64,000 nt of DNA, taken from Sphingomonas sp. TREG-RG-20F-R18-01. GTDB lineage: Bacteria > Pseudomonadota > Alphaproteobacteria > Sphingomonadales > Sphingomonadaceae. How positions within the stretch are numbered: position 1 is the first letter of the stretch; the number at the start of each line of letters is the position of its first letter. Made by a program: the position numbers and the translations under genes. Of the stretch, positions 38,704 to 45,384 are shown piece after piece. The notes under the pieces were generated by a model. It was not told the DNA's origin, made no database searches, and worked only from the letters and a program-made list of their open reading frames with translations. The DNA is taken from assembly GCF_022662475.1 (NCBI RefSeq), contig NZ_JAKNQQ010000001.1:62001-126000 (forward strand). Reading direction: 5' to 3'.

Positions 38704-39091
38704 CGGACCAAGCAGCAATTCGATACTCGCGCCACTTTTCCAACAAGCATTCGAGTTCTGGCCTTATGTCACGACCATCGACATAGTCTGGAAAACATCC
38801 GCGTGGGGACGTTCCATAGGTACAGAGCCCCGCCGTGCAAAGCATCTTACGAAACATTTCATGGGCCAAGGATTCGCCATTGGCGGCACCCCATTTATTG
38901 GCAAGAATATTTTCCAGTACGAGGATTGCCATATCATCGAAATCCGACGAGTAGCTACCATACACTTCAGGAAAAACGTTCCAGGGGTCAAACACCGCAC
39001 CAGACGCCTTGGCCCACTGGTATTCTTCTCCGTCGATACGAACTGGCTTTGTGAGTTCGGCGCGCATAATGGCGATCTGTTCAGCGCTCAT
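38696..39091 (-). CDS. Small prophage protein, unknown
   Basis: 131 residues, acidic, with FDPWNVFPEVYGSYSSDFDDMA and a helical ending ECLLEKWREYRIA. No family recognised. In-operon, 4-base overlap with the upstream gene. Confidence 0.63.
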   Translation of the reverse strand: MSAEQIAIMRAELTKPVRIDGEEYQWAKASGAVFDPWNVFPEVYGSYSSDFDDMAILVLENILANKWGAANGESLAHEMFRKMLCTAGLCTYGTSPRGCFPDYVDGRDIRPELECLLEKWREYRIAAWSDD

Positions 39092-39270
39092 CGCATCTTC
39101 TCCACTTCAAAACCCATGGCGCGCAGCAGGTTCGCTTTGGCCTGCAGAAAACTGCGCTCAATCGCGTCCCAGTCGTCCGAATGCGCGGCGCCCTTGAATG
39201 CATGGTCGGCAGCAGCCCGTTCGAACCGCGTCACGGCCAACAGTTTGCGGCGACGTTCGGCGGGTGTCAC
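39088..39270 (-). CDS. Small helical prophage protein, unknown
   Basis: 60 residues, all-helical and charged (AERRRKLLAVTRFERAAADHAFKG). Overlaps by 4 bases on both sides, which is the main support for it being real. Confidence 0.6.
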   Translation of the reverse strand: MTPAERRRKLLAVTRFERAAADHAFKGAAHSDDWDAIERSFLQAKANLLRAMGFEVEKMR

Positions 39271-39506
39271 GAACCCGCATCCAGTGCCAGTTTCGCACCT
39301 TCATAGGCAGCCGACCACCGCTTCGCAGTGTGACTGGTGCAGCCGGTGTGACGCGCGTCTGCGGCCCGATACTGCGGCACAACCTGGTCGGCGATCTCGA
39401 TGCAACGCAAATGATGCGGGCCGAAGTCGATGGGAAACCAGCGGCGCCCACCGGCGTCAGCGGGTATCGGATCGACAGCCCCGCTTGCGAAGATATACTC
39501 AGCCAC
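39267..39506 (-). CDS. Small prophage protein, first gene of the leftmost unit
   Basis: 79 residues, GTG start with a strong ribosome site (AAGGAG) and a promoter-operator just upstream. FIDFGPHHLRCIEIADQV-type text (PIDFGPHHLRCIEI) and a Lys/Ala-rich end are visible. Function unknown. Confidence 0.65.
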   Translation of the reverse strand: MAEYIFASGAVDPIPADAGGRRWFPIDFGPHHLRCIEIADQVVPQYRAADARHTGCTSHTAKRWSAAYEGAKLALDAGS

Positions 39507-39527
39507 AGCAATTCTCCTTCACCCGAA

Positions 39528-39567
39528 TGGCTACAGAGAATCACCACGCCTGTCAACTTATAGTTGA
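39528..39567 (-). promoter_or_regulatory. Leftward promoter with overlapping palindromic operator (copy 1)
   Basis: Palindrome TCAACTTATAGTTGA at 39553-39567. On the minus strand its arm forms a perfect -35 box TTGACA (39556-39551), with a TAGCCA hexamer 17 bases on. Drives the small-gene unit starting at 39506. Confidence 0.6.
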
Positions 39568-39792
39568 TTATCCGTAGCGGCGCTTGACCGCGTCACGCAT
39601 AGCGTCTTCGGCAGCTTGACCGCAAACGGTCTTCGCCGCCTCGGCTGCCTTCACCCGGCCGCCGGTAGACGCCTGAACCTCAAATGCCGCACCGCATGGG
39701 GGCGCCGCGGCGACAGTTGTCGGGGGCGCAGCGTTCCAGGTGAACGCGATCGCTAACACGATCAGCACCGCGATCCCGACAACCCACTTCAT
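39568..39792 (-). CDS. Small exported or membrane-anchored prophage protein
   Basis: 74 residues. A single N-terminal hydrophobic segment (VVGIAVLIVLAIAFTW) is followed by an Ala/Pro linker and a short helical domain with two Cys. It overlaps the repressor-like gene by 4 bases and may be co-expressed with it in the lysogen. A membrane or superinfection role is only a guess. Confidence 0.65.
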   Translation of the reverse strand: MKWVVGIAVLIVLAIAFTWNAAPPTTVAAAPPCGAAFEVQASTGGRVKAAEAAKTVCGQAAEDAMRDAVKRRYG

Positions 39793-40460
39793 GGCAACCT
39801 CTTCGTGAAATCGTTGAGCAATGCATTCTGAATTGTTTCCTCATCCAGCACAACTTCGATCGACCCGCCGCGCTTGGTCCCCTTGGCAATCATAGCCTCG
39901 CTGATCTCAAACACGTCGATGGCGAACCCATCGCGCATCACGCCAAGAACGATGACGTTCTCGTGCTTCGTCGGCACTGCGAAACGGTAATCATCGCTGC
40001 CCAGGCTGACGTGGAATGCATAGTTTGCACCCTTGATGATCGCGTACAGATCCACGTTGTCGACGACTGCGCGCTTGTCGCCTTCTGCCGGAAATGCGGG
40101 GTTGCCGCCATCGATCTGGATAAAGCCTGCGATCACATTCACGATGCCGTCGGCCATGGCGTTGCGGACCCGCTTTTCGCGCGGCTCAAGGTCAGCATCA
40201 ATACCCATGAACAGCCAGGTCGGATCGACCTGCAGCAGTTGCGCCAGCAGAAGGTTCTTATCCTGCTTGGGGCGCGACTCGCCGTGCATCCACTTCCGAA
40301 CCGTCTCGGTCGAGACCGACAGCTTGAAGCGCTTTTTCAGTTCGTCGGCGATCCACTGCAGCCTACCCTTATGGAGCGGCGGGCAGTGTGGACTTTGGTC
40401 GCAAGCCTGCTCAAGGCGCTTACCAAAATCGGGCGAACGGAAAACTTTTGCAACGGCCAT
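39789..40460 (-). CDS. Helix-turn-helix repressor-like protein
   Basis: 223 residues from the ATG at 40460. The N-terminal Cro/CI-type DNA-binding domain (about residues 10-75) includes LQWIADELKKRFKLSVS-TETVRKWMHGESRPKQD. The C-terminal half (about 100-223) is a beta-rich domain without an obvious LexA-type Ala-Gly cleavage site or Ser-Lys pair. A copy of the dispersed 15-bp palindrome lies over its own promoter, and another lies just beyond the next gene downstream. It is therefore the best candidate to bind the prophage-wide operators. The in-frame codon at 40496 is a weaker start. Confidence 0.82.
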   Translation of the reverse strand: MAVAKVFRSPDFGKRLEQACDQSPHCPPLHKGRLQWIADELKKRFKLSVSTETVRKWMHGESRPKQDKNLLLAQLLQVDPTWLFMGIDADLEPREKRVRNAMADGIVNVIAGFIQIDGGNPAFPAEGDKRAVVDNVDLYAIIKGANYAFHVSLGSDDYRFAVPTKHENVIVLGVMRDGFAIDVFEISEAMIAKGTKRGGSIEVVLDEETIQNALLNDFTKRLP

Positions 40461-40505
40461 GTGGAAACACCCCTTAAGGTGACCCATCGCCACCAACGAG
40501 GTGAG

Positions 40506-40545
40506 CCAATACGACTCGCTAGTTATCTAGTCAACGGTTAGTTGA
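40506..40545 (-). promoter_or_regulatory. Repressor promoter with overlapping palindromic operator (copy 2)
   Basis: Palindrome at 40531-40545 (TCAACGGTTAGTTGA on the plus strand). On the minus strand it supplies TTGACT (40534-40529), with TATTGG 17 bases on. It lies 70 bases upstream of the repressor-like gene, consistent with autoregulation. Confidence 0.62.
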
Positions 40546-40558
40546 AATGTTTATATGG

Positions 40559-40978
40559 TTAAGTTTTGGAAAGCAATTGGTTAACAGCATCTCGCGGATC
40601 GCGCGCCAAAATGTAGATACCACCTCTTTGTTCCCAAGCAGCTTGGAACTTTTTCTGTGCTTCGCGTTGGCGCCCGCATAAAGCCTTAGTTTCTATTTGA
40701 AACGCTTTACCCTTTCGGTGCCCGATAGCATCGCCGCCGCCTTCAATGCCAAAATCGATTGGTCGCGCTGCTGCCAGAATTTTCATTCCAGGCGTAACCC
40801 GCACATACTCTCCTACTGGCACGTCGACCGGCCTTCCCTGCCACGCCTGCCCCGTGTTTTGCCGGTATATGAAAGTCCGTGGCAGAGCAGAACACTGCAT
40901 GAGGACATCATTTAGGATGGCATGCTCGCTGCGGGTGTCCGGCAGCAGGCCGATCAGATCGTCGAATTCATCGGTCAT
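40559..40978 (-). CDS. VRR-NUC-type nuclease
   Basis: 139 residues. The core RPIDFGIEGGGDAIG … KAFQIETKAL … GRQREAQKKF matches the PD-(D/E)XK layout of small phage VRR-NUC proteins, with catalytic Asp, Glu-x-Lys and a late Gln. These usually sit beside a SF2 helicase in phage replication modules and may process branched DNA. That is true here (4-base overlap). Confidence 0.82.
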   Translation of the reverse strand: MTDEFDDLIGLLPDTRSEHAILNDVLMQCSALPRTFIYRQNTGQAWQGRPVDVPVGEYVRVTPGMKILAAARPIDFGIEGGGDAIGHRKGKAFQIETKALCGRQREAQKKFQAAWEQRGGIYILARDPRDAVNQLLSKT

Positions 40979-42513
40979 GTGCGCGGTTTCCTAGCCGTCG
41001 AGATGCCGCGCATTTTGCACTGGCGGTATGCCCACTTTATCGCATGGTCGTATTGTCGGGCTCGACCGAGCGACTCGAATTCCTCGATCGACGTGCAGGC
41101 CCACTCTTCCTTCTTCCGTTTTAGGAACGCGGCCTGGCGAACTGCTTCCTTCTCCAGCTTCGTCAGTTTTCCGGTTTCCTCGCGCACGATGCGCGGCTGC
41201 GCTGGTGCAACCGTATGGCAACCGGGGCACTGTGCCTGCGAACTGGGGTAGACGCGGAAGCATTCTGGGCACTGGGTGATCGTAGTCCAGTCTTTCTCGG
41301 CAACATCCTTCTTCGGTCGACCTTCCAGTGTCGGATGATACTCGTCGTCCGGTAGCCCGTGGCGCTGCTGCACGGCGTTCCCGGCATGGTCACAGATGAT
41401 CGCGCGAACCTTCCCCGGCGACAGGCGCAGCGGGCGACCCCACTTCTGTTTTACCTTCGACCTGGATTTCGTCGGCGCGCAGTCACCGATGTACGAGACA
41501 TTCGGGACATCGTAACCTTCCCCAAATAGGTCCACAGCGGACCCAAGTCGAATGTCGCCTGCGCGGAAAGCGTCATCGAAATAGTCGCGCTCAGCCTGCG
41601 ACATGCTGCCGTCGACATGCATCGCCGGGATGCCTTCGGCCTTGAACATTTCGACCATGGCACGGCTGTGATCGCGGCTGTTGGCAAACAGAAGCCCCTG
41701 CTCACCCGGCGCAAGCGACAGGTAATGCTCGACCACGTTGCCGATCACCTTCGGCTGGTTCATCACGCGATCGACGCCGCCGCGATTGAAGTCGCCGGCT
41801 ACGTCGCCAACCTCACTGAGATCCGGTATCGCAGGCGCGTAGAATTCGAACGGCGACAGGAAGCCGCGGCGAATGAGTTCGGCGACCGATGGCCCGACCA
41901 CGATCGCGTCGAAGTGTTCTTTCAGGCCGCGCCCGTCGAGCCGTTCCGGGGTTGCCGTAAGTCCGAGGATAAAGGTATCAGGATACCCGTTCAGCACGCG
42001 TGACCATGTTTCCGACACGGCATGGTGCGCTTCATCGACGATTGCCAGGTTTGGCGGAAAGATCAGCGCGAGACGGTTCACCAGCGTCTGTACACCGGTC
42101 AGCGTGATGCCGGTGTCAGGGCTGAACGGCCACCCGCTCGCCACGAAGCCGTGCTGCAGGTCGCGTTCTGCGAAAGAGCGCGACGTCTGCTTGATCAGTT
42201 CCTTGCGGTGAACGATGAACTCGCTCGTGAGGCCGAGTCGCGCGGCACTATGCATCAGCGCGGACGCGATCACCGTCTTCCCGGCGCCGGTCGGGGCGAC
42301 CAGAAGAATACGCCGGAAGCCCTGCCGCATTAGGCGCGCGGCCTCCAGCAGCATCGCATGCTGGTAATCGCGCAGCCCGCGGCCCAGCAGGAACGCCGGG
42401 TTTATCGGGATATGTGGCGGATCGATCAGGTCGGGTGGTATCAGGAGACCGGCTGCGTTCAGCAGGTAGTCGTCGTCATCCAGTGGTGGACCGCCGTTGT
42501 GGCTTAGGATCAT
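40975..42513 (-). CDS. DEAD/DEAH-box SF2 helicase
   Basis: 512 residues. Walker A VAPTGAGKT (about 72-80), the DEAH box VDEAHH (about 159-164), TATPE (about 186-190) and the second RecA-like domain with LLFANSRDHS are intact. A zinc-ribbon CPEC…CPGC follows around 420-440 and a basic helical tail. The N-terminus carries the recurring SHNGGPPLDDD peptide. The start ATG lies within a 30-bp direct repeat and overlaps the Mom-like gene's stop (ATGA). Likely a phage replication or recombination helicase. Confidence 0.92.
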   Translation of the reverse strand: MILSHNGGPPLDDDDYLLNAAGLLIPPDLIDPPHIPINPAFLLGRGLRDYQHAMLLEAARLMRQGFRRILLVAPTGAGKTVIASALMHSAARLGLTSEFIVHRKELIKQTSRSFAERDLQHGFVASGWPFSPDTGITLTGVQTLVNRLALIFPPNLAIVDEAHHAVSETWSRVLNGYPDTFILGLTATPERLDGRGLKEHFDAIVVGPSVAELIRRGFLSPFEFYAPAIPDLSEVGDVAGDFNRGGVDRVMNQPKVIGNVVEHYLSLAPGEQGLLFANSRDHSRAMVEMFKAEGIPAMHVDGSMSQAERDYFDDAFRAGDIRLGSAVDLFGEGYDVPNVSYIGDCAPTKSRSKVKQKWGRPLRLSPGKVRAIICDHAGNAVQQRHGLPDDEYHPTLEGRPKKDVAEKDWTTITQCPECFRVYPSSQAQCPGCHTVAPAQPRIVREETGKLTKLEKEAVRQAAFLKRKKEEWACTSIEEFESLGRARQYDHAIKWAYRQCKMRGISTARKPRT

Positions 42514-42539
42514 ACCGCGATCGCGAACCAGGCAAACGC
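42510..42539. repeat. 30-bp direct repeat, left copy (cassette border)
   Basis: Identical to 43438-43467. Covers the last codons of the Mom-like gene (FAWFAIAV and stop) and the helicase start codon. Confidence 0.95.
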
Positions 42540-43157
42540 GTTGTCGTTCGACAAACGAATCGGCCTACGGTCTCCTTGGCGCTGGATCTTCAGATGCATG
42601 ACGAACTTGTGCTTTTTGAATGAGCCCACCATCCGGTGACCGAGCGCGATCATTTCGGAATTCGTTCTGGTCCGAGTCGCTTGCTTCGCAACCTGTCTAC
42701 CTTCGCCGTCTTCCCAGCGCGGCTGTGCGGCCATCTCGCCGATATAGGTCCAATTGGCAGCGCGGTAGATTGCCCCTGTGTGACGCATGAACTCGTCAGC
42801 GTATGTGACCAGCGAAACGAACCTACCATCCTGACGAATCAGACGGATGGCGCGTGCCATCAGGAACGTGGCCGCATTGCTCGGAACGTCTGCACGGATC
42901 GCAAGACGGGTGAGCGACAGCACCTTCCGCCAGTCATCTTTGTTCACACTCTGCGCTGCCACCTTTGTAGGAGGCAGCCACATCGCGACGCCGAGCAATT
43001 CGCCGCTGCCACATCGATAGAGGCCGTGCGCGTAAACGCAGGTGTTCGAACAGCCACCACTATAATGGTGTTCTGCAACGAACAACCGCGCTGCAGCCCA
43101 CTGCGCGCCAGGTTTCGGGATTTCGCGAACTTCGAATTCGCTGGCGCGCAGTTGCAT
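42510..43157 (-). CDS. Mom-like DNA-modification acyltransferase
   Basis: 215 residues. VAEHHYSGGC near residue 27, LLGVAMWLPP, VLSLTRLAIRADVPSNAATFL and FVSLVTYADEFMRHTGAIYRAANW are the conserved blocks of the Mom family. That is a GNAT-like fold which hypermodifies adenine in phage DNA (Mu Mom makes a methylcarbamoyl adenine) and protects it from restriction. Its last nine residues are identical to those of the neighbouring DNA polymerase because of the 30-bp repeat. It forms a two-gene cassette with the 77-aa gene before it. Function by family; the modification made here is unknown. Confidence 0.85.
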   Translation of the reverse strand: MQLRASEFEVREIPKPGAQWAAARLFVAEHHYSGGCSNTCVYAHGLYRCGSGELLGVAMWLPPTKVAAQSVNKDDWRKVLSLTRLAIRADVPSNAATFLMARAIRLIRQDGRFVSLVTYADEFMRHTGAIYRAANWTYIGEMAAQPRWEDGEGRQVAKQATRTRTNSEMIALGHRMVGSFKKHKFVMHLKIQRQGDRRPIRLSNDNAFAWFAIAV

Positions 43158-43160
43158 AGG

Positions 43161-43394
43161 TTACGCGACGAAAGTCGGCTGCCCTTCTTTGGGCATCCAC
43201 TCGATCGCGCAGAAACCGGGAACGATGTAGTGCCCGAGACCGTCGGCCGTGCGGATGCGATGCCCACCGCTTTCCGAAACATGCAGATGAGTCGGATTGT
43301 CGATCGTCAGTTCGACATCGTGGAAAATGTATGTGCGCGATGCCTCCATCGAAATGTCGATGAACGTCATATCCGTTGCATTCCAGTCGGTCAT
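43161..43394 (-). CDS. Small cassette protein beside the Mom-like gene
   Basis: 77 residues from the ATG at 43394, with a strong ribosome site (AAGGAGA). It is short and beta-rich (TYIFHDVELTIDNPTHLHV). Unknown; its place in the cassette suggests a link to the Mom-like enzyme, which in Mu also has a partner gene (com). No sequence similarity to Com was seen. Confidence 0.68.
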   Translation of the reverse strand: MTDWNATDMTFIDISMEASRTYIFHDVELTIDNPTHLHVSESGGHRIRTADGLGHYIVPGFCAIEWMPKEGQPTFVA

Positions 43395-43419
43395 GGCAGT
43401 TCTCCTTCTGGCGGTTATA

Positions 43420-43434
43420 TCACCAATTGGTTGA
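43420..43434 (-). promoter_or_regulatory. Dispersed palindrome (copy 3), cassette leader
   Basis: TCACCAATTGGTTGA on the plus strand. On the minus strand it is followed at once by TATAAC, a good -10 box, 26 bases before the 77-aa gene. It suggests the cassette has its own controlled promoter. Confidence 0.55.
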
Positions 43435-43437
43435 TTC

Positions 43438-43467
43438 TCATACCGCGATCGCGAACCAGGCAAACGC
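43438..43467. repeat. 30-bp direct repeat, right copy (cassette border)
   Basis: Identical to 42510-42539. Covers the last codons of the polymerase gene. The ATG at its edge opens only a nine-codon frame here, whereas in the left copy it starts the helicase. Confidence 0.95.
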
Positions 43468-45384
43468 CGACCACTTCGCCAGACGAAGCGGCCGAACCTT
43501 TTCCGGACGCCTATCGAAGCCGATGTCCATCAGCCGTTCGCGCGCCTCCTGCAGATAGCGATCGTAGTCGATGTCGTCAGGAAACTCAGGCGGCAGGTTC
43601 ATCAGCGGCCGGGCGCCGTCGGACTTCGACACACGCTTGTGGTTGCCGGTCACCTCGTGCGCGGTCTTGTAGAAAATCTCGTCGTCGTCGGTCGACCAGT
43701 AATACCGGACGACCTTGCCCAGATACTCGCCGCGCCACGTCCCGCCGCCTGCCACATTCACCACGGTCACGAAGTCGCGGATATCGCGGTTCGCGCGAAT
43801 CGTGTCTTCCAGCGGCACGCCGTCGCGGATGAACGCGATCACCGCCAGCGCGACGACTTCTGCCGCGGGGTTCTTCATCATCTGCGAACGGAGATCGTTG
43901 TCATGGCGACCGGTCCAACCGGCACCCTTCACCTTCACCTTGCCGTCGGGCATGAACGCGTAATAGCTGTTGACCGACTGGTTGTAGAGCGACGTGTATT
44001 CGGTCGCCTCCAACTCGAAACCGGTCTCACGCTCCCACTGGTCGACGATCTCCGACAGCAGGCCGTCCTGCATCCGGTTCTTCACGATCGGCCCCGCGGC
44101 GTCGCGCGGGCAGCGGAACACGATGCCGTCGGTGTTGCCGGATACGACCTGGATGCCGGCTGCTTCCGCGCGCTCGATCAGCATCAGCAGCGCCAACTGC
44201 CCGCCGAGCGTGATCGCGATCATCAGATGGGGTGCGTACAGAACCGAGAACGGGGAACCCAGCTTCCCGAATGACCCGTTGAGGGCAATCTTGAGCCCCT
44301 TGTCGCGCGTCTTGTCGCCTGCGCGCTTCGCCACCACGCGTTCGTCACGGATTTCGCGGTACACGTCGATGAACGCCGGGCCCAACGCGCGCGGGTATAG
44401 CCCGGCGTTCAGAATGATGGCTGGATAGTACGAGGCCACGTCGAAATCGACCAATTGGAAGTTTTCGTCGCTGTGGACGGCGCGGTTCTTCTCGGTCGAA
44501 TGCAGCCCGCCGATGCCCATCGCGTATTCGGTTTCGCCGATCGTCAGGCTGGATTCGTCCTCCAGCCACTGCGGCGCCTGAACCTTGCCGTTCGCCTTCA
44601 CGATGAAGTCCGACGCGCGAATCTTTTCCAGCAGCGTTTGGAGCTGCGGCGTTTCGAACTTCATCCAGTCCGGCACGTTATATTTGAATGTGGTGCCCGC
44701 TGGTGTTTCGACCTTGTAAACTTTAGCGCCGGTCACCTGCTCAACGCGCTTTTTGATCATCGCCTCGCCCATCTGAGCGTCCGACTTCGACATGAAATTC
44801 AGGCCGAACTGCTCACCGATGACGCGCCGCATTTCGAGCGCGTCCATCAGCGCGTCGAGGACCAGATGCGTGTTCTGCAGATCGTTGCCCATGTAGGACA
44901 TCGTCACGTCCATCTCGCCTTCGGACAGTTCGCTGTCGGGCGAGTAAGGTAAATCCTGCATGAGCGGTGCATGCAGCCGCCCTGCCAGGGTCTTCAGCGA
45001 CGCTCGGGCGTTCGGCTGAACCTCCATCAGGTCAACGATGTTTTCCTGCCACCCGCGGGGGATCGTCAGGTTCTCGTGCTGCCAGTGCTTTGCATTGCCG
45101 ACGATGATCGAATCGTTCAGCCGCTTGAGCCCGCCCGTGTCGAGTCCTTCGAACGACGCGCCGGCGACCATCGGCATATCGTAATTTAGAAAGTTGTACC
45201 CGACGATCGTGTTGTTCGACATCAGGGCTGCGATGCGGTTGCGCTTCGCCTCGTCGAACGGCTTCCGGCCGCTGTTCTCCATGGCGAGCGTCTTCTCGTC
45301 CGACATTCGCCGGAAGCCGATGCTCCAGAAATTCCGGTAACATTCCGTATCCGAAATGAGTGTTTTTTCTGGGTCGAATGTCAT
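43438..45384 (-). CDS. Family B DNA polymerase with 3'-5' exonuclease
   Basis: 648 residues. Exo I is SDTECYRNFW (Asp12, Glu14), Exo II is VGYNFLNYD (Asn64, Asp69) and Exo III is SYMGND (Tyr164, Asp168). Polymerase motif A is DFDVASYYPAII (Asp315), motif B is KIALNGSFGK (Lys365, Asn369) and motif C is GNTDGIVF (Asp419). The first Asp of the usual DTDS motif C is Asn here. Compact for family B. It overlaps the methyltransferase gene by 4 bases. The phage replicative polymerase is the natural reading, given helicase, SSB and primase in the same prophage. Confidence 0.93.
   Translation of the reverse strand: MTFDPEKTLISDTECYRNFWSIGFRRMSDEKTLAMENSGRKPFDEAKRNRIAALMSNNTIVGYNFLNYDMPMVAGASFEGLDTGGLKRLNDSIIVGNAKHWQHENLTIPRGWQENIVDLMEVQPNARASLKTLAGRLHAPLMQDLPYSPDSELSEGEMDVTMSYMGNDLQNTHLVLDALMDALEMRRVIGEQFGLNFMSKSDAQMGEAMIKKRVEQVTGAKVYKVETPAGTTFKYNVPDWMKFETPQLQTLLEKIRASDFIVKANGKVQAPQWLEDESSLTIGETEYAMGIGGLHSTEKNRAVHSDENFQLVDFDVASYYPAIILNAGLYPRALGPAFIDVYREIRDERVVAKRAGDKTRDKGLKIALNGSFGKLGSPFSVLYAPHLMIAITLGGQLALLMLIERAEAAGIQVVSGNTDGIVFRCPRDAAGPIVKNRMQDGLLSEIVDQWERETGFELEATEYTSLYNQSVNSYYAFMPDGKVKVKGAGWTGRHDNDLRSQMMKNPAAEVVALAVIAFIRDGVPLEDTIRANRDIRDFVTVVNVAGGGTWRGEYLGKVVRYYWSTDDDEIFYKTAHEVTGNHKRVSKSDGARPLMNLPPEFPDDIDYDRYLQEARERLMDIGFDRRPEKVRPLRLAKWSAFAWFAIAV

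Noticed and set aside
39789..40460. LexA-type self-cleaving repressor
   Set aside because: The C-terminal half shows no Ala-Gly site or Ser-Lys pair that I can recognise, so only the HTH assignment is kept.
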